Assembly (NCBI GenBank): GCA_024743405.1
Contig: JANSWP010000017.1
Span: 28,730-92,729 of the forward strand
Direction: 5' to 3'
Length of the DNA: 64,000 bases
From: Bacteroidota bacterium
GTDB taxonomy: Bacteria; Bacteroidota; Bacteroidia; Chitinophagales; Saprospiraceae
The notes under the pieces were generated by a model. It had not been told where the DNA came from. It saw nothing but the letters and a program-made list of their open reading frames with translations, and did no database searches. This document shows, in pieces, positions 35,874-45,335 of the stretch. The translations under genes were made by a program, and so were the position numbers. Position 1 is the stretch's first letter, and each line of letters opens with the position of its first letter.

Positions 35874-36785
35874 ATGTCAATTAAAATTAATCTGACCAAA
35901 AATGGTCCCAGCTTCTCCAAAATCGTCTTTGGCACTATGAATTGGGGCGTTTGGGGTGCCGATTTGAATACCAACCAAATGTTGAGTTTGATTCAAAAGA
36001 GCCACGAATTAGGCGTTACAACCTTTGATCATGCAGATATTTATGGTCATTATACAACAGAAGGTTCATTTGGAAAGGCATTATCACAAAATCCTTCGAT
36101 TCGTCAGGATTTGCAATTGGTCTCTAAATGTGGTATTCAATTAATCACCCCGAACCGACCATCAACAAAAGTTCATAGTTATGATACAAGCCGAAAACAT
36201 ATCATTCTTTCATTAGAAAACTCACTTAAAGAATTAGGCACAGACTATATTGATTTATTATTGATCCATCGCCCTAGTCCATTGATGGATCCAAATGAAA
36301 TTGCGGAAGCATTTTCGAGACTTAAACAAGATGGAAAAGTACTCCATTTTGGGGTTTCTAATTTTACTCCTTCCCAATTTGAATTACTAAATAGCCGTAT
36401 CCCTTTAGTAACCAATCAAATCGAAGCATCTATTTTACACCTCCATCCGTTCCTAGATGGATCTTTAGATTTATGTGTTCAAAAAGAAATAAAACCGATG
36501 ATATGGTCTCCTCTGGGAGGCGGCAAAGTATTTACAAATCTAGAGGATGAACAAATTATTCGAATTAGGGAAGTTTGTACTAAAATTGGTAAAAAATACG
36601 GTAATTATGGTATTGATCAAATATTAATCGCGTGGTTATTGAAACATCCATCAGCCATGCTTCCCGTTTTAGGAACTTCAAAAATCAGTCGAATTGAGTC
36701 AGCACTCAAAGTTATGGAGATAGAGTTATCGACAGAAGATTGGTTTGAAATTTGGGTGGCTTCGACAGGTGAACCGATTCCTTAA
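35874..36785 (+). CDS. aldo/keto reductase family oxidoreductase
   Basis: A 303-aa (beta/alpha)8 NAD(P)H oxidoreductase of the YdhF-like branch. The catalytic tetrad is visible: D52 and Y57 in FDHADIYGHY, K85 in VSKCG and H132 in LLIHRPSP. The nucleotide-binding region near the C-terminus includes PVLGTSKISRIESALK. It is cytosolic and reduces carbonyl substrates, not predictable here. It is a stand-alone gene between a terminator and the next barrel protein gene. Confidence 0.92.
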   Translation: MSIKINLTKNGPSFSKIVFGTMNWGVWGADLNTNQMLSLIQKSHELGVTTFDHADIYGHYTTEGSFGKALSQNPSIRQDLQLVSKCGIQLITPNRPSTKVHSYDTSRKHIILSLENSLKELGTDYIDLLLIHRPSPLMDPNEIAEAFSRLKQDGKVLHFGVSNFTPSQFELLNSRIPLVTNQIEASILHLHPFLDGSLDLCVQKEIKPMIWSPLGGGKVFTNLEDEQIIRIREVCTKIGKKYGNYGIDQILIAWLLKHPSAMLPVLGTSKISRIESALKVMEIELSTEDWFEIWVASTGEPIP

Positions 36786-36890
36786 TCGAATTCGAATTCA
36801 TTTTTTAGGGGTAAAAGTGTTAAACTTGGTTTAGAATTAAAGTGTTATATTTAAATCACCATTTTTATTATTCGACTGATATCTAAAAAA

Positions 36891-37670
36891 ATGAAAATAA
36901 TCAAAACCCTAATTTTAGTTTTTGCCCTTTTTTCAATTCCTAATATCTCTAACGCACAGATCATAGAAGGTATGGAAGGTCAACTTGGCGGATCAAGTTC
37001 TGATAGTGGCGACAGTGATTTGTGGTGGTTGGATTTGATTTTAACTGTTGGTATTGAACCTTTCTATGGCTTGTTTTTTGGTTTCCAAGGGGAACCGTTT
37101 CCTAATGAAACAGATTATTCTCTTTATCCTTATTTTGATAATTATAGTGGAAATTATATGCATATTGAAGATGAAGGTAGAGGGTTTCAAGGCCAATTTA
37201 ATACCCATTTTCAAAATAATGAAAATACCCTTTCAGGCGGCTTTTTCCAATTAAAATTATCTCCAGCTCGTTTTCTAACAATTGATGTCAATCATCTACG
37301 ACTGTATGAACGACGAATCCAAGACAACCAATCTGACAATTTAAATATTACGAATTTCAATGTTCAATACAATAGAATTAGAGGACCTAAATTTAATTTA
37401 TGGTGGGGATCAGGATTGATGCTTTTAGATGGAAACACACTGTATGGAAGTCCAAATATCAGTACTGGAATGACCATTTTTGTTAAAAAACCATTGAGTA
37501 TCTATGCTGATTTACAGATAGGTGCGCCAAATAATACAGTAACCACCTTATCTCAAATAAAATTACAAGCTCACTTAGAAAGATTTGTTTTATCAGCCGG
37601 TTTCAGCGGTCTACAAGTGGGCAATGTTTTTGAAGGCAGTTGGTCCATTGGTAGTGGAGTGTATTTTTAA
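36891..37670 (+). CDS. outer-membrane beta-barrel-like protein of unknown function
   Basis: A 259-aa protein with a signal peptide (TLILVFALFSIPNISNAQ). A short low-complexity acidic/Gly/Ser stretch (GGSSSDSGDSD) follows, then alternating beta strands ending in the aromatic terminus SWSIGSGVYF, as in small outer-membrane barrels. No family is recognised. The stop codon is immediately followed (1 bp) by a family B repeat, so its mRNA would probably carry that structure as its 3' end. Confidence 0.7.
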   Translation: MKIIKTLILVFALFSIPNISNAQIIEGMEGQLGGSSSDSGDSDLWWLDLILTVGIEPFYGLFFGFQGEPFPNETDYSLYPYFDNYSGNYMHIEDEGRGFQGQFNTHFQNNENTLSGGFFQLKLSPARFLTIDVNHLRLYERRIQDNQSDNLNITNFNVQYNRIRGPKFNLWWGSGLMLLDGNTLYGSPNISTGMTIFVKKPLSIYADLQIGAPNNTVTTLSQIKLQAHLERFVLSAGFSGLQVGNVFEGSWSIGSGVYF

Positions 37671-37671
37671 G

Positions 37672-37837
37672 TAAGTGCTTAGACAGAAATAAGTTCCATA
37701 TTTGACGAAAACTATTTTTTTGCCATATGAGGCAAAAAGCACTGGCATATCCTTAGATATGGCGAGTATTTTTAACGAAATATGGTAAAAAAATAGTCCA
37801 TCATAATATGTGCAAGTTATTTCTGTCTAAACACTTA
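37672..37837. repeat. intergenic inverted-repeat element, family B copy 1
   Basis: A 166-bp element with 24-bp arms (37672-37695 against 37814-37837, two mismatches), starting TAAGTGCTTAGACAG. An inner stem, CATATC-CTTA-GATATG (37746-37761), is followed by GCGAGTATTTTTAACG (37762-37777). It is about 91% identical by eye to 47250-47415, which has exactly the same length. It lies between convergent genes. Confidence 0.9.
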
Positions 37838-37860
37838 AAAATAAATAAACTACTCCCAAA

Positions 37861-40800
37861 TTAATTAACTCCAAGACTCATCAAATAAGCCAATAAATCT
37901 TTAAGCTCATCCTTATGTAAATTCCTAGTTAGACCGGTAGGCATTAATGAAACCGGGCTTACGTCTATGTTGGCAATTTCGGAGGCAGGGATTGCTACGA
38001 TCTCACTATTAGCCATACGAATAAGGGTAGCTTTATCTGTCTTTCGATCCAATAGACCGCTGACAATTTCGCCATCATTTTTGGTTAGTATTACTGTTTC
38101 AAACCCTTGTTTGATGTCATTAGTGGGATTGAGTACCGCATCTAAAATTGCAGGAGGAGTCATAAAAGTACCAATTGTACTAAGATCAGGACCTGACAAT
38201 CCACCCATACTATTAACTCGATGACAAGTAGTACATAACAATTCTTTTTTTCGATATAATATTTGACCCCGGTAAAGATTACCAGTTGCCATTGCATCTT
38301 GGATCAATTGATCCTTTTCTTTTGGCTCCATATCCATTCCTATTGAATTGATTTTCCCAGATTCTCGAAGTGCTTTTTCAAGTTCAGGTAAATCCCGTCC
38401 AGATGTTTGGATCATTTTCAGACCAGCACTAGCAATTGGCTCTGGAATATTCTTCCCTTTCAGGGCATTCGCTAGGATTTTAGGGCCATCTTCGGTTCTT
38501 CTATATGCAGAATAAATAGATTCTGCTAAATTAGAATCATCCAACTTTACCAAAAGATTTACAGTGGGGATGGCCGCTGCCTCTAGATCTTTTTCAGCCC
38601 AAACGACACAGGCTGCTCCTCGGATATTATTATCAGTCTCTGAATTTGCCATTTGCTCAACCTCTGCCCTTTTACCAATTTTTTCATAAGCTCTCATCGC
38701 AATCAAACGCTCTCTTTTTGATTCAGCAACTTTTATCTGTTTAGAAATCAAATCTGAAAAAACACCAGCTTTCCATCGACCAGCAACCTTCAAAGCGGGA
38801 AGCCTTATTTTTTGATCTTTATAAGTGATCAATGATTCTAACAAATTTAAATCTGTAGGTACTGCTTGATTCGCTTTTGGTGCATTTGCCATAGCCGAAA
38901 GCAATTCAGGACTCTGATCATCCAATGCTTTTTGTAGAACTTTTCCAAGGCTCTCTGCATCTCCAATCTTTGCCAATAACAACCAAGCTTTTGTAATCAA
39001 ATCTTTATTTAATCCTTGTTGATTGAGTAAGTTATTTATTGGCTTTATCACTTGTACATCCTCACTAGTCAATAGAGCATATAATTGTTTGTTTTTATCT
39101 CCGTCAAAAAGATTTTCATTTTTGGCAAAGGCTGGTAACCATTTATCTTGCAATCTGGAAAGCGTAAGATCAAGAGCAAATCTTAAATTCTCATCCATGG
39201 GCAGTTCTTTAACTTGAATAACAATTTCTACTGCCTCTCTAGTTCCTAATTCTCTAAGCGCATGAATGGTTTCCAAACGTACTTGAGGATCGCTATCCTT
39301 GATTGATTCTCTTAAAAAAGATAAATACTCTTGTTGTTTTTTCCAATGCGATAATACACGAATTGCTGCTGCCCTTTCCCTAAGATTAGTAGCGTTTAGA
39401 GAAGTCATTAAGGCTTTTTCATCATAAAAATTTAAAGCTGTCAAAAGCCAGAGACCTTCTAATCGATATTGGGAAAATTTTGGCTCGTTTTTATTCAGAT
39501 TATTCATCCAGTCCATCACCAATTCTGGTTCTCCATTACGTTCTACATAAGCTCGATTAGCTTGTAACCTAGTAAACTGTTCAGGAGATTTCAATAAGTC
39601 CAATAAATCTAAAGAAGACGTTTTAGCATAATTTATTTTAGGTAATAGCGGTTTTTCTTTTTTAGTTAATTTCCAAATTCGACCATGTAATCGATCTCGA
39701 GAAGGATGATGAAAATCAACTTCTCCATGAGCAATAATCGGATTGTACCAATCTACGATATAGAGTGCCCCATCAGGCCCTATTTTACTATCCACAGGTC
39801 GATAAGAACGATGATCAGAATATAAAACCGTTTGTACTTCTTTAGATTGATATCCACTTTTAAAAGGATTAACAGCATAGCGAACTGTGCGATTTGCCCG
39901 AAAATCATTTGTAATGATACTTCCCTGCCAATCTTTTGGAAAATGGCTACTATAAATAACTTCCGCAGCCGTATTCTTAGGCGTTCCGCTATTTAGTCCA
40001 GGCAAAACTGTTGCTGCACCGACAGCAGTCGCATGAGCTGATTCCGGAAAAATATAATTGATCCCAGATCCTCCAGCACCATCAGTTGCAAAAGCTTGAC
40101 CCCATTGATCGAATGCTTCTCCCCATGGATTTATCAAACCTCGACTAAATATTTCCAAACGCTCTGTCTCAGGTCTAAATGACCACGTTCCTGAGCCATT
40201 CAATACCCTCATACCATAGGGCGTTTCAACAAAAGAATTGATATAAATAGATTGTGTGAAATGTAAATCACCCCATGGTGCCCAACGAAAACCATGTATC
40301 GTATGATGAACATCGGCATTACCAAACCCATCATAAACTACTCTTCGCTCATCAGCTACATCATCACCATCCGTATCCGCAAAGAAAAGCAGCTCCGTCG
40401 TGGACACAACAAAAGCACCCCCTGGTACTGGCATGACAGAATGTGGAACCAAAAGATTATCCGCAAAAACGATATGTTTGTCTGCTTTACCATCATTATC
40501 TGTGTCCTCTAAAATGATAATTTTATCATTAGGTTCTCGCCCCGGAACAATATGTGGATAGGTGCTACTTGTTGCAACCCACGCCCTACCTTTGGTATCC
40601 CAATTCACATTAATCGGATTAGCAATCATCGGGTCAGCAGCAAAAAGACTGATCTCGTAATCATCGGCAATATTAAAGGCAGCAAGTTCTTCCTCAATAT
40701 TAGGTTTTGGAATAACAGCGGGAACCTCATGTTCCAAATAAGTCTTCGGAGCTTGCCATTCTTTATCTATTTCTTTAGGAGGATCATATTTTCGACCATT

Positions 40801-41742
40801 AACAATAGTTTTAATGTGACGTTCTTTTTCTTCTATCAATTTTTTCAAGTCTTCCATTTCTGATGCCAAATGTCCCATCTCATGTCTTCGAAACAAGTAA
40901 ATATAAGCTTCATTCAATGGGCGAATGCGGTAACGATAAAAACGGTTTTTTTTCTTTATTAAGGAAAGTAATTCATCATTCTCATCTACCTCCAATTGTA
41001 TTACATCTTCTTTCATTTCCAATGTTCTACCAATAACTTCAGCCATTTTCGCATACCCAGCCTTATTCAATTGGATTCCATTATGAGTATATTGTTGTTC
41101 GGCTGAGTTAACTATTAATTCATTGTATAAATCGACAAATAATTGATCTCTACTTTGTGATTCTAATTGTATAAAATCGCGAACCTGTTTAAGCCGACGA
41201 TTTCGTTCTGCTGTTTCTTCAACACTAAATAAAACCTGCTCTTGTTTTGGAGGCGATAATAGGATCAACTTTATTTGCTTAGCCTCAAGTGCATCTAACA
41301 ACCTACCATATCCTTTCTTAAATAATAGAATGTCTTCCTTATTCATATAGTAGGCCGTTTCACTGCCATAGCCAATAAATATAGTTGTCGGTTGAGTTTC
41401 ATTAATGTGCTCCATTAATACTTTTGATCCAAAACCTTCTTCCTCGGTTGGAGGCTTCCAGGATTGCGTATTTTGCGCCGAGCCAAATTGGGACCTGGCT
41501 TTCCCAAAAACATCATCTGCTGGATATGCAATATTTCGAACCTTCATTTCTTGATTTGGAAAATGAAGATGTAATTCAAGCTCAAAGTATCCGTAGTTTT
41601 CCATTTCTGAAATCAGGGAACCACCTAGAAAGGCGATACTTTGGACGTCAGCATTTTTGAGTTTTGAGGTGGATTCTGAATCATGACAAGCTACAAAATT
41701 CAAGCTGATGATAAAGAGAATGAAAAAGAGATTAGGTTTCAT
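37861..41742 (-). CDS. SGNH-like/PVC-type dehydrogenase-like/HEAT/cytochrome c lipoprotein
   Basis: A 1293-aa multidomain lipoprotein (lipobox LNFVAC, C19). Residues 33-240 form an SGNH-hydrolase-like domain, degenerate at key sites: GGSLIS at 40-45 and N221-x-x-Q224 where D-x-x-H is expected. Residues about 340-700 are a beta-propeller of the PVC-type membrane-bound dehydrogenase group (AWVATSSTYPHIVPG, IILEDTDNDGKADKH, GPDGALYIVDWYNPI). HEAT-like repeats follow (LRERAAAIRVLSHW, PQVRLETIHALRELG). The C-terminal class I cytochrome c domain has CTTCH at 1170-1174 and a likely Met ligand in SLMPTGL. Extracytoplasmic sugar or polyol oxidation is likely by analogy; the substrate is unknown. Confidence 0.88.
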   Translation of the reverse strand: MKPNLFFILFIISLNFVACHDSESTSKLKNADVQSIAFLGGSLISEMENYGYFELELHLHFPNQEMKVRNIAYPADDVFGKARSQFGSAQNTQSWKPPTEEEGFGSKVLMEHINETQPTTIFIGYGSETAYYMNKEDILLFKKGYGRLLDALEAKQIKLILLSPPKQEQVLFSVEETAERNRRLKQVRDFIQLESQSRDQLFVDLYNELIVNSAEQQYTHNGIQLNKAGYAKMAEVIGRTLEMKEDVIQLEVDENDELLSLIKKKNRFYRYRIRPLNEAYIYLFRRHEMGHLASEMEDLKKLIEEKERHIKTIVNGRKYDPPKEIDKEWQAPKTYLEHEVPAVIPKPNIEEELAAFNIADDYEISLFAADPMIANPINVNWDTKGRAWVATSSTYPHIVPGREPNDKIIILEDTDNDGKADKHIVFADNLLVPHSVMPVPGGAFVVSTTELLFFADTDGDDVADERRVVYDGFGNADVHHTIHGFRWAPWGDLHFTQSIYINSFVETPYGMRVLNGSGTWSFRPETERLEIFSRGLINPWGEAFDQWGQAFATDGAGGSGINYIFPESAHATAVGAATVLPGLNSGTPKNTAAEVIYSSHFPKDWQGSIITNDFRANRTVRYAVNPFKSGYQSKEVQTVLYSDHRSYRPVDSKIGPDGALYIVDWYNPIIAHGEVDFHHPSRDRLHGRIWKLTKKEKPLLPKINYAKTSSLDLLDLLKSPEQFTRLQANRAYVERNGEPELVMDWMNNLNKNEPKFSQYRLEGLWLLTALNFYDEKALMTSLNATNLRERAAAIRVLSHWKKQQEYLSFLRESIKDSDPQVRLETIHALRELGTREAVEIVIQVKELPMDENLRFALDLTLSRLQDKWLPAFAKNENLFDGDKNKQLYALLTSEDVQVIKPINNLLNQQGLNKDLITKAWLLLAKIGDAESLGKVLQKALDDQSPELLSAMANAPKANQAVPTDLNLLESLITYKDQKIRLPALKVAGRWKAGVFSDLISKQIKVAESKRERLIAMRAYEKIGKRAEVEQMANSETDNNIRGAACVVWAEKDLEAAAIPTVNLLVKLDDSNLAESIYSAYRRTEDGPKILANALKGKNIPEPIASAGLKMIQTSGRDLPELEKALRESGKINSIGMDMEPKEKDQLIQDAMATGNLYRGQILYRKKELLCTTCHRVNSMGGLSGPDLSTIGTFMTPPAILDAVLNPTNDIKQGFETVILTKNDGEIVSGLLDRKTDKATLIRMANSEIVAIPASEIANIDVSPVSLMPTGLTRNLHKDELKDLLAYLMSLGVN

Positions 41743-42336
41743 TTAAATTGCTATCTGATGTTTAGCGTTGACAATTAAACCCTGCCAGTTGTAACTTAAT
41801 TCAAAATGATAAAAGGTCTAAATGTCATACAGCCTTTAATGAAAGAAAAATAAATGTCAATTCCTAGTCAAAGAAAGAGTATCTAAGTTCTTGGAGAGAA
41901 TTGAGTTGCAATTAAACACTGTAATGGGCGCCTTTGCAGCTATGCTCCAGAGTCTAATATCTTGATTTTGTCTAAACATTTAAAGGACAAATAATTCATT
42001 TACATGAAGTTATATCAAGCCTTTCATTTGCATCAGTGGTTTCTCATGTCAAATGTTCCGTTGCCTACGGCAACGAAATATCCTTTTGGAGGGAGCTTTA
42101 CTGCCACAGATTTCCACATGAGAAACCGCTGCATTTGTACAAATCCAATTTGGAGCTACAAAATTTGCAGATGGGGATCCCCCGTTATGGTCAGAAACAA
42201 AAAAGTCCCTCATTCTATTTTACATTGTACTTTTGACAAATGAAATCAGAAATTTCTTGTCTCGAAAGGCGAGCAATTCGCAATTGAATCAACATATTAG
42301 GTTTTACAAAATCCAATTACCTACAAACTATCTTTT
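41743..42336. other. divergent intergenic region with a palindromic element
   Basis: This 594-bp region separates divergent genes. It holds the hairpin element at 42038-42127 and a GGGGATCCCC palindrome near 42175. No ORF with coding character is found; the short open frames near 42.0-42.2 kb simply span the palindromic DNA. No clear promoter was identified. Confidence 0.4.
42038..42127. repeat. palindromic element with nested hairpin, family F
   Basis: Perfect 12-bp arms, GGTTTCTCATGT (42038-42049) and ACATGAGAAACC (42116-42127), extend outward imperfectly through GCA..TG/GCTGCA. Between them lies a perfect 7-bp hairpin, CGTTGCC-TAC-GGCAACG (42059-42075). A single copy is seen. The size and structure resemble the other intergenic elements. 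Confidence 0.65.
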
Positions 42337-43248
42337 ATGAAATACATCAAACCCTTATTCCTTTTCATCATTGGTTGGGCAATACTAATGATGGCAACAT
42401 CATTTAACAATCTGCCAATAATTAATGGCCTGACCCAATTGTTATTATTCGGGTTGGTGGTATGTTGGCCGATATGGAAGACTGGAAGATTAAGCTATGT
42501 AGATATTGGTTGGCCTTGGGGATTATTCGTGATTGGAATATTAACGCTTCTATTTAGTGAAGGGTACTATTGGAGAGTATGGATTATCAGTGGAGTTTAT
42601 ATGTTTATTGGATTGCGGATGGGGATCGGCGCGCTGATGTTGTGGAAGAAAGGATATATGCAAAAAGAATTTACAAGATATCAATATCAACGTCGTCGCT
42701 GGGAACGAGCAAAGAAAACCAATGTTCCATTGGCTATGCAAATTGATGCCTTAGCTCAAGGGTTTGCAAATGCCTCTTTTCTCGCTTATCCGGCTTTTAT
42801 CATTGGTTGTAATAAAGATCCAAATATCTCTTTTTTTGAGATTTTAGGATTAATAATTTGGGTTTTAGCGTTCATCTTGGAAGCGACTGCTGATGCACAA
42901 AAATTGAAATTCCTTCGCAAAATGGCTGCTAGTGGTCAAAAACGAAAAGTCTGTAATGTTGGACTATGGCAATATACAAGACATCCAAATTACTTTGCAG
43001 AATGGATGGTTTGGAATGCCTTGATTTTAGCATCAATCCCATCCTGGCTAGCACTTCGATCAATGGAAGACACCGTGATATGGGTATTGTTAGGAATAGG
43101 ATTATTATTTGTTTCCAGAATCATGTACTTGTCTCTGGTATATCTTACTGGGGCTGTCCCCTCTGAGTTTTATTCTTTGAAAAAAAGACCTGATTATAAG
43201 GCTTATCAAGAGCGAGTTAATATGTTTTTCCCATGGTTTCCGAAATAA
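42337..43248 (+). CDS. DUF1295 / steroid 5-alpha-reductase-like membrane protein
   Basis: A 303-aa integral membrane protein with six or more hydrophobic helices (PLFLFIIGWAILMMATSF, WGLFVIGILTLLFSEGYYW, ILGLIIWVLAFILEATAD and others). The C-terminal signature LWQYTRHPNYFAEWMVWNAL is the NAD(P)H-binding motif of the DUF1295 and isoprenylcysteine methyltransferase/steroid reductase superfamily. The last stretch ends RPDYKAYQERVNMFFPW. Enzyme activity on lipid-like substrates is likely; the natural substrate is not established. It is a stand-alone gene. Confidence 0.9.
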   Translation: MKYIKPLFLFIIGWAILMMATSFNNLPIINGLTQLLLFGLVVCWPIWKTGRLSYVDIGWPWGLFVIGILTLLFSEGYYWRVWIISGVYMFIGLRMGIGALMLWKKGYMQKEFTRYQYQRRRWERAKKTNVPLAMQIDALAQGFANASFLAYPAFIIGCNKDPNISFFEILGLIIWVLAFILEATADAQKLKFLRKMAASGQKRKVCNVGLWQYTRHPNYFAEWMVWNALILASIPSWLALRSMEDTVIWVLLGIGLLFVSRIMYLSLVYLTGAVPSEFYSLKKRPDYKAYQERVNMFFPWFPK

Positions 43249-43304
43249 AATTTGGGGTTTACTAAGGAGGTTTGAATGGCAACTAATAAAAAATAATTAC
43301 CTAG

Positions 43305-43499
43305 ATGAAATTAAAAATAATTGACTCAATTCTGCTCTGCTGCATTTTGACATTTTTCATTTCATGTAAGAGGCAAAACCATTCGAAAAGCTTAAGGACA
43401 TCAGAAAAAGTAGTAACGCTTGGTAGGACTGTTTCAGAATTTGATGGAGGAATAATGGTTATTTTCCAAGATAAAAAATGGGCACCATCAGGAAATTAG
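43305..43499 (+). CDS. short lipoprotein, possible N-terminal remnant of a larger sensor protein
   Basis: A 64-aa protein with a lipoprotein signal (SILLCCILTFFISC, C21). It continues through LGRTVSEFDGGIMVIFQDKKW and stops. The pattern [IV]-x-x-I-F-Q-D-[KR]-x-x-x-x-W is the opening of the repeated blades in two-component-regulator-type propellers, which would normally continue for hundreds of residues. The stop falls shortly afterwards in AT-rich DNA. This suggests truncation of such a protein rather than a complete small one, but that is inference. It is convergent with a LytS/LytTR pair, a class of neighbour such propellers often have. Confidence 0.4.
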   Translation: MKLKIIDSILLCCILTFFISCKRQNHSKSLRTSEKVVTLGRTVSEFDGGIMVIFQDKKWAPSGN

Positions 43500-43619
43500 A
43501 AAGCTACTTATAATAATTACTTAATACTACTTTTAGACGCTAAAAAAAAATGGAATGGAGCACCTCTAATTTGGCGGGCTGCCGTTTGTTTAGGTAAAGC
43601 GATTTAAGCAAACTAAACT

Positions 43620-44315
43620 CTATTGTAATAGGTCAAGAACATTAGTTTTAAAAAGGTTACCAATAGGTATTTTATGATCCATTATGAACACTCTATTTCC
43701 TTCTATTGCGTCAATGTGCCTTTTAGCAATAACAAAAGATTTGTGGACTTGAATGAATTTTTCAGGTAAAAGCATTTTTAATACATCAGAAATTTTTTCT
43801 CGAATAAGGATACTGTCGTTTTTTAAAATGACTTTACAGTAATTTCCTGCTCCTTCAATAAATAAAATATCGCTAATATTAACCTGTATATGCTTTTTAT
43901 TACTGTAAAAGAAAACTCGCTCCTCTTCAGTTTTCTTTGAGACATTTAATGTTGGAGCGCTATTTTTTATTTCTATTGTTTTATTGATTGCTTTTAAAAA
44001 TCTTTCAAAACTAAAGGGCTTTAATAAATAATCAACAATACCCAATTCATACCCTTCTAATGCGTGTTCTTGATAAGCTGATGTTACAATTACCTTAGGT
44101 GGTTTGGGCAAGGTTCTTAAAAAATCAAACCCTTTTAATTTTGGCATATTGAGATCTAAAAAAATTAAATCAACCTGATTATCTCTCAAATAATCCAGAG
44201 CTTCAATCGCGTCATAACAATGTTTCTTTAATTCCAAGTTGGGTAGTAAATCACAATAACTTTTTATTATTTCATGAGCCACATGCTCATCGTCTATAAT
44301 TAAATATTTAATCAT
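43620..44315 (-). CDS. LytTR family two-component response regulator
   Basis: A 231-aa regulator. The receiver domain (residues 1-115) has acidic D8/D9, phospho-acceptor D54 in LIFLDLNMP, the threonine/serine position in VIVTSAYQ and the conserved lysine in DYLLKPF. The LytTR DNA-binding domain (about 130-231) shows DILFIEGAGNYCKVIL, FIQVHKSFVIAKRHIDAI and KIPIGNLFKTNV. Its start overlaps the stop of the kinase gene by four bases, so the pair is translationally coupled. Its targets are unknown. Confidence 0.94.
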   Translation of the reverse strand: MIKYLIIDDEHVAHEIIKSYCDLLPNLELKKHCYDAIEALDYLRDNQVDLIFLDLNMPKLKGFDFLRTLPKPPKVIVTSAYQEHALEGYELGIVDYLLKPFSFERFLKAINKTIEIKNSAPTLNVSKKTEEERVFFYSNKKHIQVNISDILFIEGAGNYCKVILKNDSILIREKISDVLKMLLPEKFIQVHKSFVIAKRHIDAIEGNRVFIMDHKIPIGNLFKTNVLDLLQ

Positions 44316-45106
44316 AACTGTATTTCTAATTGAGCATGGTATATAGAATTAGCTTGACTAAAACTAAGGTTATGCTTTTTAGGGTATACCAAATTTAATC
44401 TACGCTTCAAATTTGAAATACCAATACCACTTTCCTTTGAAACTTCTTTATCGTCAAAGTTATTTTCTATTTCAAACTTTACCTGCTCATCATGAGCTTT
44501 TACAGATAAGTGAATAAAAGCTTTTTCTATTAAATTCTCAACGCCATGCTTAAATGCATTTTCTAATAGAATTATTAATAATAAGGGCATTATTTTGATA
44601 TGGTCTTCAATTTCTATTTTAAACTGAACATCAATCTTTTTATGATATCTCATAATATGTAGGTCAATATAATTTTGTAAAAACTCTATTTCATCCTTTA
44701 AAAAAACACGTTGCTTTTTTCCTTCATAAATACTATACCTCATTAAGTCGGACAATTTTAAGATAAGCTTTTTAGCTATCTCAGAATCTTTATCGATAGT
44801 ACCATAAATATTGTTTAACATATTAAAGAAAAAGTGAGGATTTACTTGACTCTGCAAATGAAGTAATTCATTCTTACGTAATTCATTTTTTACACTCAAA
44901 ACAGATTTGAGTTGAAGAACTATCCAAATAATACCCGCCACCAATAATAGGGAATAATATACTATCACAATGATTCCTGTTACTGTTGAAAAACTAACTT
45001 GAACCGAGTCAGAACCGCTAAATGTCAAGTAACTAAAAACGCCTAATGGAATAACAAGTGATAGTAATATTAAGGGCTTCAATAATGGTTTTAAAATTAA
45101 CTTCAT
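44312..45106 (-). CDS. LytS-like sensor histidine kinase
   Basis: A 264-aa histidine kinase of the His_kinase (LytS/YehU) type. Two transmembrane helices lie within residues 8-66. The phospho-acceptor region is LQSQVNPHFFFNMLNNI (H91). An HATPase_c domain has the N-box LLLIILLENAFKHGVENL and the G-box SGIGISNLKRRL. There is no separate sensing domain, so the signal is sensed in or near the membrane. It overlaps the response regulator gene by 4 bp. Confidence 0.94.
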   Translation of the reverse strand: MKLILKPLLKPLILLSLVIPLGVFSYLTFSGSDSVQVSFSTVTGIIVIVYYSLLLVAGIIWIVLQLKSVLSVKNELRKNELLHLQSQVNPHFFFNMLNNIYGTIDKDSEIAKKLILKLSDLMRYSIYEGKKQRVFLKDEIEFLQNYIDLHIMRYHKKIDVQFKIEIEDHIKIMPLLLIILLENAFKHGVENLIEKAFIHLSVKAHDEQVKFEIENNFDDKEVSKESGIGISNLKRRLNLVYPKKHNLSFSQANSIYHAQLEIQL

Positions 45107-45335
45107 TTCACAAAGATAAGGATAACAATCCCTTATATTATTTAATGTGACAAGCTAATTGCTCTGAGGGATAAAAGAGACTATTGTTGTGACCAACTCA
45201 GTTTGCAACACTCTGAATTAAATATAAAGCTTCTCTAATCAAGTTCATCACAAATAATTTTTCTATTAATTCTACTCACCTATGTTTGAGCCATCATCAG
45301 TTAAAAAGAAATAACCTAACATAAAATCTAATAAA

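Noticed and set aside
42004..42243. Overlapping 79-aa and 66-aa frames in the 594-bp gap
   Set aside because: Both run through a palindromic element, have different frames with equal claim, and show no signal peptide, family motif or coding bias.
43275..43295. Six-codon frame after AAGGAGGT (43265-43272)
   Set aside because: The Shine-Dalgarno match is striking, but MATNKK is too short to claim as a gene. It may be a chance site or a leader for the 43305 lipoprotein; there is no further support.
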